DNA of 64,000 nucleotides from Apteryx mantelli (lineage: Eukaryota; Chordata; Aves; Apterygiformes; Apterygidae). The translations under genes were made by a program, and so were the position numbers. Below are positions 62,701-64,000 of the stretch, piece by piece. Position 1 is the stretch's first letter. Every line of letters begins with the position of its first letter. Under the pieces are notes generated by a model. That model did not search any database. It saw nothing but the letters and a program-made list of their open reading frames with translations, and was not told the DNA's origin. Location of the stretch: contig NC_089982.1 of the NCBI RefSeq assembly GCF_036417845.1, positions 47,765,684 to 47,829,683 of the forward strand, written 5' to 3'.

Positions 62701-63094
62701 GTTTCTTGATACCTATATATTTCAAGGGGCCTGTCTTCTATGAAATAGCTAGTACTCTAACCAAATGTGGGAATCATACAGAACAACTCATAGTACTCAG
62801 AATTATCCACTGTTTCTGGAAAAATTGCCCCATATTCTTGGTATTATCAAAATAGTAGGCTTGGATGTTTACATACCACTGAGTTGAATGGCATAAGGAA
62901 GAAAGAAATGTGTGCCTCTTTCTATTCCTTTTCATAGAAAGACCCCTCCAGTCAAACAGAAACAGCTAGACAGCTTTGCATCTGTGCTATTTTGTTCTGG
63001 CTGTAAAGTTACGAGAAAAACTAAAGCTTCAGTAAATTCAGACTGCAGCAAATCTTGTAGAGCTTCTGAAGTCATAGATTCAGTGACCTCTTAA
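47603..63094 (+). CDS. NEIL3: Endonuclease VIII-like 3 DNA glycosylase (NEIL3), seven coding exons, short form
   Basis: NEIL3 is a nuclear base-excision enzyme that removes oxidised bases from single-stranded and telomeric DNA and unhooks interstrand crosslinks at stalled forks. Join 47,603-47,719, 50,030-50,145, 56,260-56,394, 57,515-57,728, 59,478-59,552, 62,355-62,521 and 62,938-63,094. All introns are GT-AG and the phases agree, giving 326 residues. After removal of Met-1, Val-2 is the nucleophile, as in other NEIL3 proteins (start MVEGP). The catalytic lysine is Lys-66 in GVETLGKELFMYFG. The helix-two-turn-helix contains LPGVGNIIKNEALFDSGLHP in exon 4. The Fpg-type zinc finger uses Cys-239, Cys-242, Cys-261 and Cys-264. 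Human NEIL3 is 605-606 residues and adds an NZF finger and two GRF fingers. Here the frame closes with TAA in the NZF region, so this is a truncated form unless an unseen downstream splice restores the rest. Start chosen: ATG with G at -3 and +4. Confidence 0.93.
47720..50029 (+). other. NEIL3 intron 1
   Basis: Starts GTGAGG and ends CATTTTCAG. The first 200 bases are CpG island with two sets of GC-rich tandem repeats; the rest is AT-rich with a polypyrimidine stretch at about 48,120-48,150. No mobile element or RNA gene is recognised. Confidence 0.85.
47779..47859 (+). repeat. GC-rich tandem repeats in the CpG island
   Basis: GGCCGTTGGCGGGGCGGGGC occurs at 47,779-47,798 and again at 47,809-47,828, a 30-bp period that duplicates an Sp1-type GC box. 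CAGCCGCCTGTCGTGG follows twice in direct tandem (47,828-47,843 and 47,844-47,859). The neighbouring run of G at 47,758-47,767 could support a G-quadruplex on the plus strand. Confidence 0.9.
50030..50145 (+). CDS. NEIL3: NEIL3 coding exon 2 (catalytic lysine)
   Basis: Preceded by CATTTTCAG and followed by GTAAGA. Encodes residues 40-77 and two bases of codon 78. It carries GHVYRGVETLGKELFMYFG, in which the lysine of LGKE corresponds to human Lys-81, the catalytic lysine. The segment before it is about seven residues shorter than in human. Confidence 0.95.
53003..53185 (+). repeat. Diverged tandem repeats in the U3 region of the LTR
   Basis: Two copies of a 70-72-bp unit (53,003-53,072 and 53,073-53,144), each starting GAGGA(G/C)TTAACAGGACT and containing GATATGC and TGCGCAA(A/G)GCTG, are followed by a partial third copy from about 53,145 (GCATTAACAAGACTG). 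Tandem U3 repeats are typical of retroviral enhancers. Confidence 0.8.
53551..53620 (+). repeat. 35-bp tandem duplication in the R region of the LTR
   Basis: Two 35-bp units, 53,551-53,585 and 53,586-53,620, both end TTATCCTTTCTAAATTA and differ at a few positions in their first half. A third start (GTAATTGC) follows immediately. Confidence 0.88.
56260..56394 (+). CDS. NEIL3: NEIL3 coding exon 3
   Basis: Acceptor TTTTCCCAG, donor AG/GTAAAG. Completes Arg-78 and encodes to residue 122 plus two bases of codon 123. The segment RVHFGMNGSM corresponds to the conserved HFGM strand of the Fpg/Nei N-terminal domain, and VCFFEATVEYR to the following beta strands. Confidence 0.94.
56395..57514 (+). 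other. NEIL3 intron 3
   Basis: About 1.1 kb, from GTAAAG to CTCTTCCAG. AT-rich, with an 18-base poly-T run at 57,342-57,359. Nothing else recognised. Confidence 0.85.
57515..57728 (+). CDS. NEIL3: NEIL3 coding exon 4 (helix-two-turn-helix)
   Basis: Acceptor CTTCCAG, donor AAA/GTGGGT. Completes Arg-123 and encodes to Lys-194, ending in phase 0. It carries MMESLDVCSPKFSCLRAES and the DNA-binding signature LPGVGNIIKNEALFDSGLHP. The donor GTGGGT is weaker than the consensus, but it is the only site that joins the next exon in frame and matches the family. Confidence 0.95.
57729..59477 (+). other. NEIL3 intron 4
   Basis: About 1.75 kb. Contains a 16-base poly-T run at 58,030-58,045, a TA-repeat near 58,192-58,203, a 19-base poly-A run at 58,706-58,724 and the CR1 fragment at 58,725-58,888. 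Ends TTATTCACAG. Confidence 0.85.
58725..58888 (-). mobile_element. CR1 LINE 3' fragment, reverse orientation
   Basis: Follows the reversed CR1 3' region in order: GAAAGGACATCCTGGAGG, then CAGAACTAACTTTCATGTTA, then GGATTGAGATTCCACAG and TCAGTGCTTAATCCACG. It is diverged, short and has no open frame. A poly-A run adjoins its left end on the plus strand. It lies in intron 4, antisense to NEIL3. Confidence 0.85.
59478..59552 (+). CDS. NEIL3: NEIL3 coding exon 5
   Basis: Acceptor TTCACAG, donor AAG/GTAAGG, phase 0 at both ends. Encodes residues 195-219 (VCQLRDEHIRHLVKM to FALLFYK), matching the helical segment between the helix-two-turn-helix and the zinc finger. Confidence 0.94.
59553..62354 (+). 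other. NEIL3 intron 5
   Basis: About 2.8 kb, from GTAAGG to CTGCTTTAG. A GC-richer block at about 61,300-62,060 has repeated GAGCTGG/GGCTGG words but matches no family I recognise. A G run followed by a T run lies at about 62,243-62,260. Confidence 0.85.
62355..62521 (+). CDS. NEIL3: NEIL3 coding exon 6 (Fpg-type zinc finger)
   Basis: Acceptor TGCTTTAG, donor AG/GTATGA. Encodes residues 220-274 plus two bases of codon 275. The finger CGQC (239-242) and CYRC (261-264), with NNRMTYFC between, matches the family's C-terminal DNA-binding zinc finger. Confidence 0.95.
62522..62937 (+). other. NEIL3 intron 6
   Basis: A 416-bp intron from GTATGA to a pyrimidine-rich CTTTTCATAG acceptor. No repeat or extra exon seen. 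Confidence 0.8.
62938..63094 (+). CDS. NEIL3: NEIL3 coding exon 7 with early stop (degenerate NZF region)
   Basis: The acceptor CTTTTCATAG joins exon 6 in the correct phase (AG/A, Arg-275). The frame continues to residue 326 and stops at TAA (63,092-63,094). The end ASEVIDSVTS resembles the SRPIDSVLK segment that follows the NZF finger of human NEIL3. The NZF finger itself is hard to see: the cysteines are spaced C-x2-C-x13-C-x3-C and the usual tryptophan before the first cysteine is absent. Whether this is the terminal exon or part of a longer, spliced exon cannot be settled here. Confidence 0.7.
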
Positions 63095-64000
63095 TTGTTA
63101 GTGTGCTTAGAACACTTTTTCTTCCCCCTTATCAGTTTTGGAAAGACCTTACTACATGTGCGCCACTGAGACACTTCCAGTTCTACATAAATTGTGCTAG
63201 CATTGTGATAGCAGCAGCCTTTTGCCTTTTTATTTAAAAAAAAGCACAAAATGCATTTGATACCATGCAGGGGCAGAAAATAGTGGCTTCAAAAGAGTCT
63301 TATTCACTCTTAAACACCTATGTTGCTCTTGAAAATTTTCATCTCAGGCCTCAGAAGCTTGCTTTTTTATTTTGAGCTTTGTCAATCTAATAAAACATAC
63401 TGCTCTGTACAAACTTTGCCTTCATTAGTACATACATTTTTGGGTGGAGGTGAGGGGGGATAAGATTTACACAACACACAAATCCCTCCCCCTCTCCTTC
63501 TTTTAAAACAACTGTAACTCAGATGGCTGAAGGGATTTTTGCTTAAATTTAAAAATCATCTTTGAGTACAGATCAAACAAAGAAAAGTCCAGCATGGAAG
63601 ATAAATATTTCACATGCTGATAACCCCAATTTGCTACATTTTCAAAGGTTATAATGAGAAATGTTTTGCAGGAGGGTAAGAGGACAGCAATGTTCCAGTG
63701 AGTCAAATAACTAGAAAATGATTCAGGAAAAAAAAAAATTCTTTACTCTCTCCCTTCTAGAAAAGTAGGTATGCTAGGCTTTATAGAAATTGGGGACAAC
63801 AGAGATTTTTTTTTTTTTTTAAGAAAACAAACAATAAAAGAAAACAGTGGTATCTTCCAATTAAAAATTCCAATTAAAAAAATGTGGTAATGGTAGCTAT
63901 AAAATAAAGAAGTCATTTCTAGTGATATCCTCCTCATAATGTCAAATTGTTGTATTCTGCTGGTCTGTGTTTTCTATTATGCAGTAACTGTTATCAAATA
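63095..64000 (+). other. Putative NEIL3 3' UTR and downstream DNA
   Basis: After the TAA no long open frame continues on the plus strand. A canonical poly(A) signal lies at 63,389-63,394, so roughly 63,095-63,410 would be the 3' UTR of the short form. The stretch just after the stop, to about 63,165, may hold decayed NEIL3 coding sequence. The remainder is AT-rich with poly-A and poly-T runs near 63,728 and 63,808 and nothing recognisable. Confidence 0.55.
63389..63394 (+). terminator. Poly(A) signal AATAAA
   Basis: Canonical hexamer about 295 bases after the NEIL3 stop, followed some 45 bases later by a GT-rich stretch (TTTTTGGGTGGAGGTGAGG) of the kind that marks a cleavage site. It supports a transcript ending near 63,410, though AATAAA is common by chance in AT-rich DNA. 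Confidence 0.5.

Noticed and set aside
62912..62937. Earlier ATG in the frame of exon 7 as an independent start
   Set aside because: The bases before 62,938 form a pyrimidine-rich splice acceptor, and the phase matches exon 6, so this is intron.

Overview
This is a stretch of vertebrate nuclear DNA, almost certainly avian. It is AT-rich, its genes are split by introns, and the recognisable interspersed repeats are CR1 LINE fragments of the bird type, one ending in the ATTCTGTG-type 3' tail. There is also one solo LTR of an endogenous retrovirus. The species cannot be fixed from the sequence. No bacterial operon, CRISPR array, tRNA or rRNA gene was seen.

Layout: positions 1 to about 47,160 hold no gene I can support. 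They contain CR1 fragments (11,690-12,523 plus; 34,258-34,760 plus; about 36,060-36,170 minus; 37,979-38,678 minus), a short trinucleotide microsatellite, several perfect inverted repeats and otherwise unassigned AT-rich DNA. From about 47,161 to 47,900 there is one sharp CpG island. It carries the promoter and first exon of the only recognisable protein-coding gene, NEIL3, a DNA glycosylase of the Fpg/Nei family. The gene runs on the plus strand to the end of the window.

Seven NEIL3 coding exons can be placed with matching phases and GT-AG borders: 47,603-47,719, 50,030-50,145, 56,260-56,394, 57,515-57,728, 59,478-59,552, 62,355-62,521 and 62,938-63,094. Together they encode 326 residues: the Val-2 active-site end, the catalytic lysine, the helix-two-turn-helix and the Fpg-type zinc finger. 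Exon 7 then runs into an in-frame TAA where vertebrate NEIL3 should continue through an NZF zinc finger to the C-terminal GRF fingers. A poly(A) signal follows at 63,389. This looks like a shortened NEIL3, or a gene whose C-terminal half continues by splicing that I cannot see here.

Other points of interest are a CDE/CHR-like cell-cycle element 50 bases upstream of the NEIL3 start codon, an out-of-frame upstream ATG that would overlap the coding start, and a 762-bp sense-oriented solo LTR in intron 2 with its own TATA box, splice-donor-like site, poly(A) signal, internal tandem repeats and a 5-bp target-site duplication. By the gene order known in other amniotes (VEGFC - NEIL3 - AGA), the long left flank is probably the VEGFC-NEIL3 intergenic region, but no VEGFC exon was seen.
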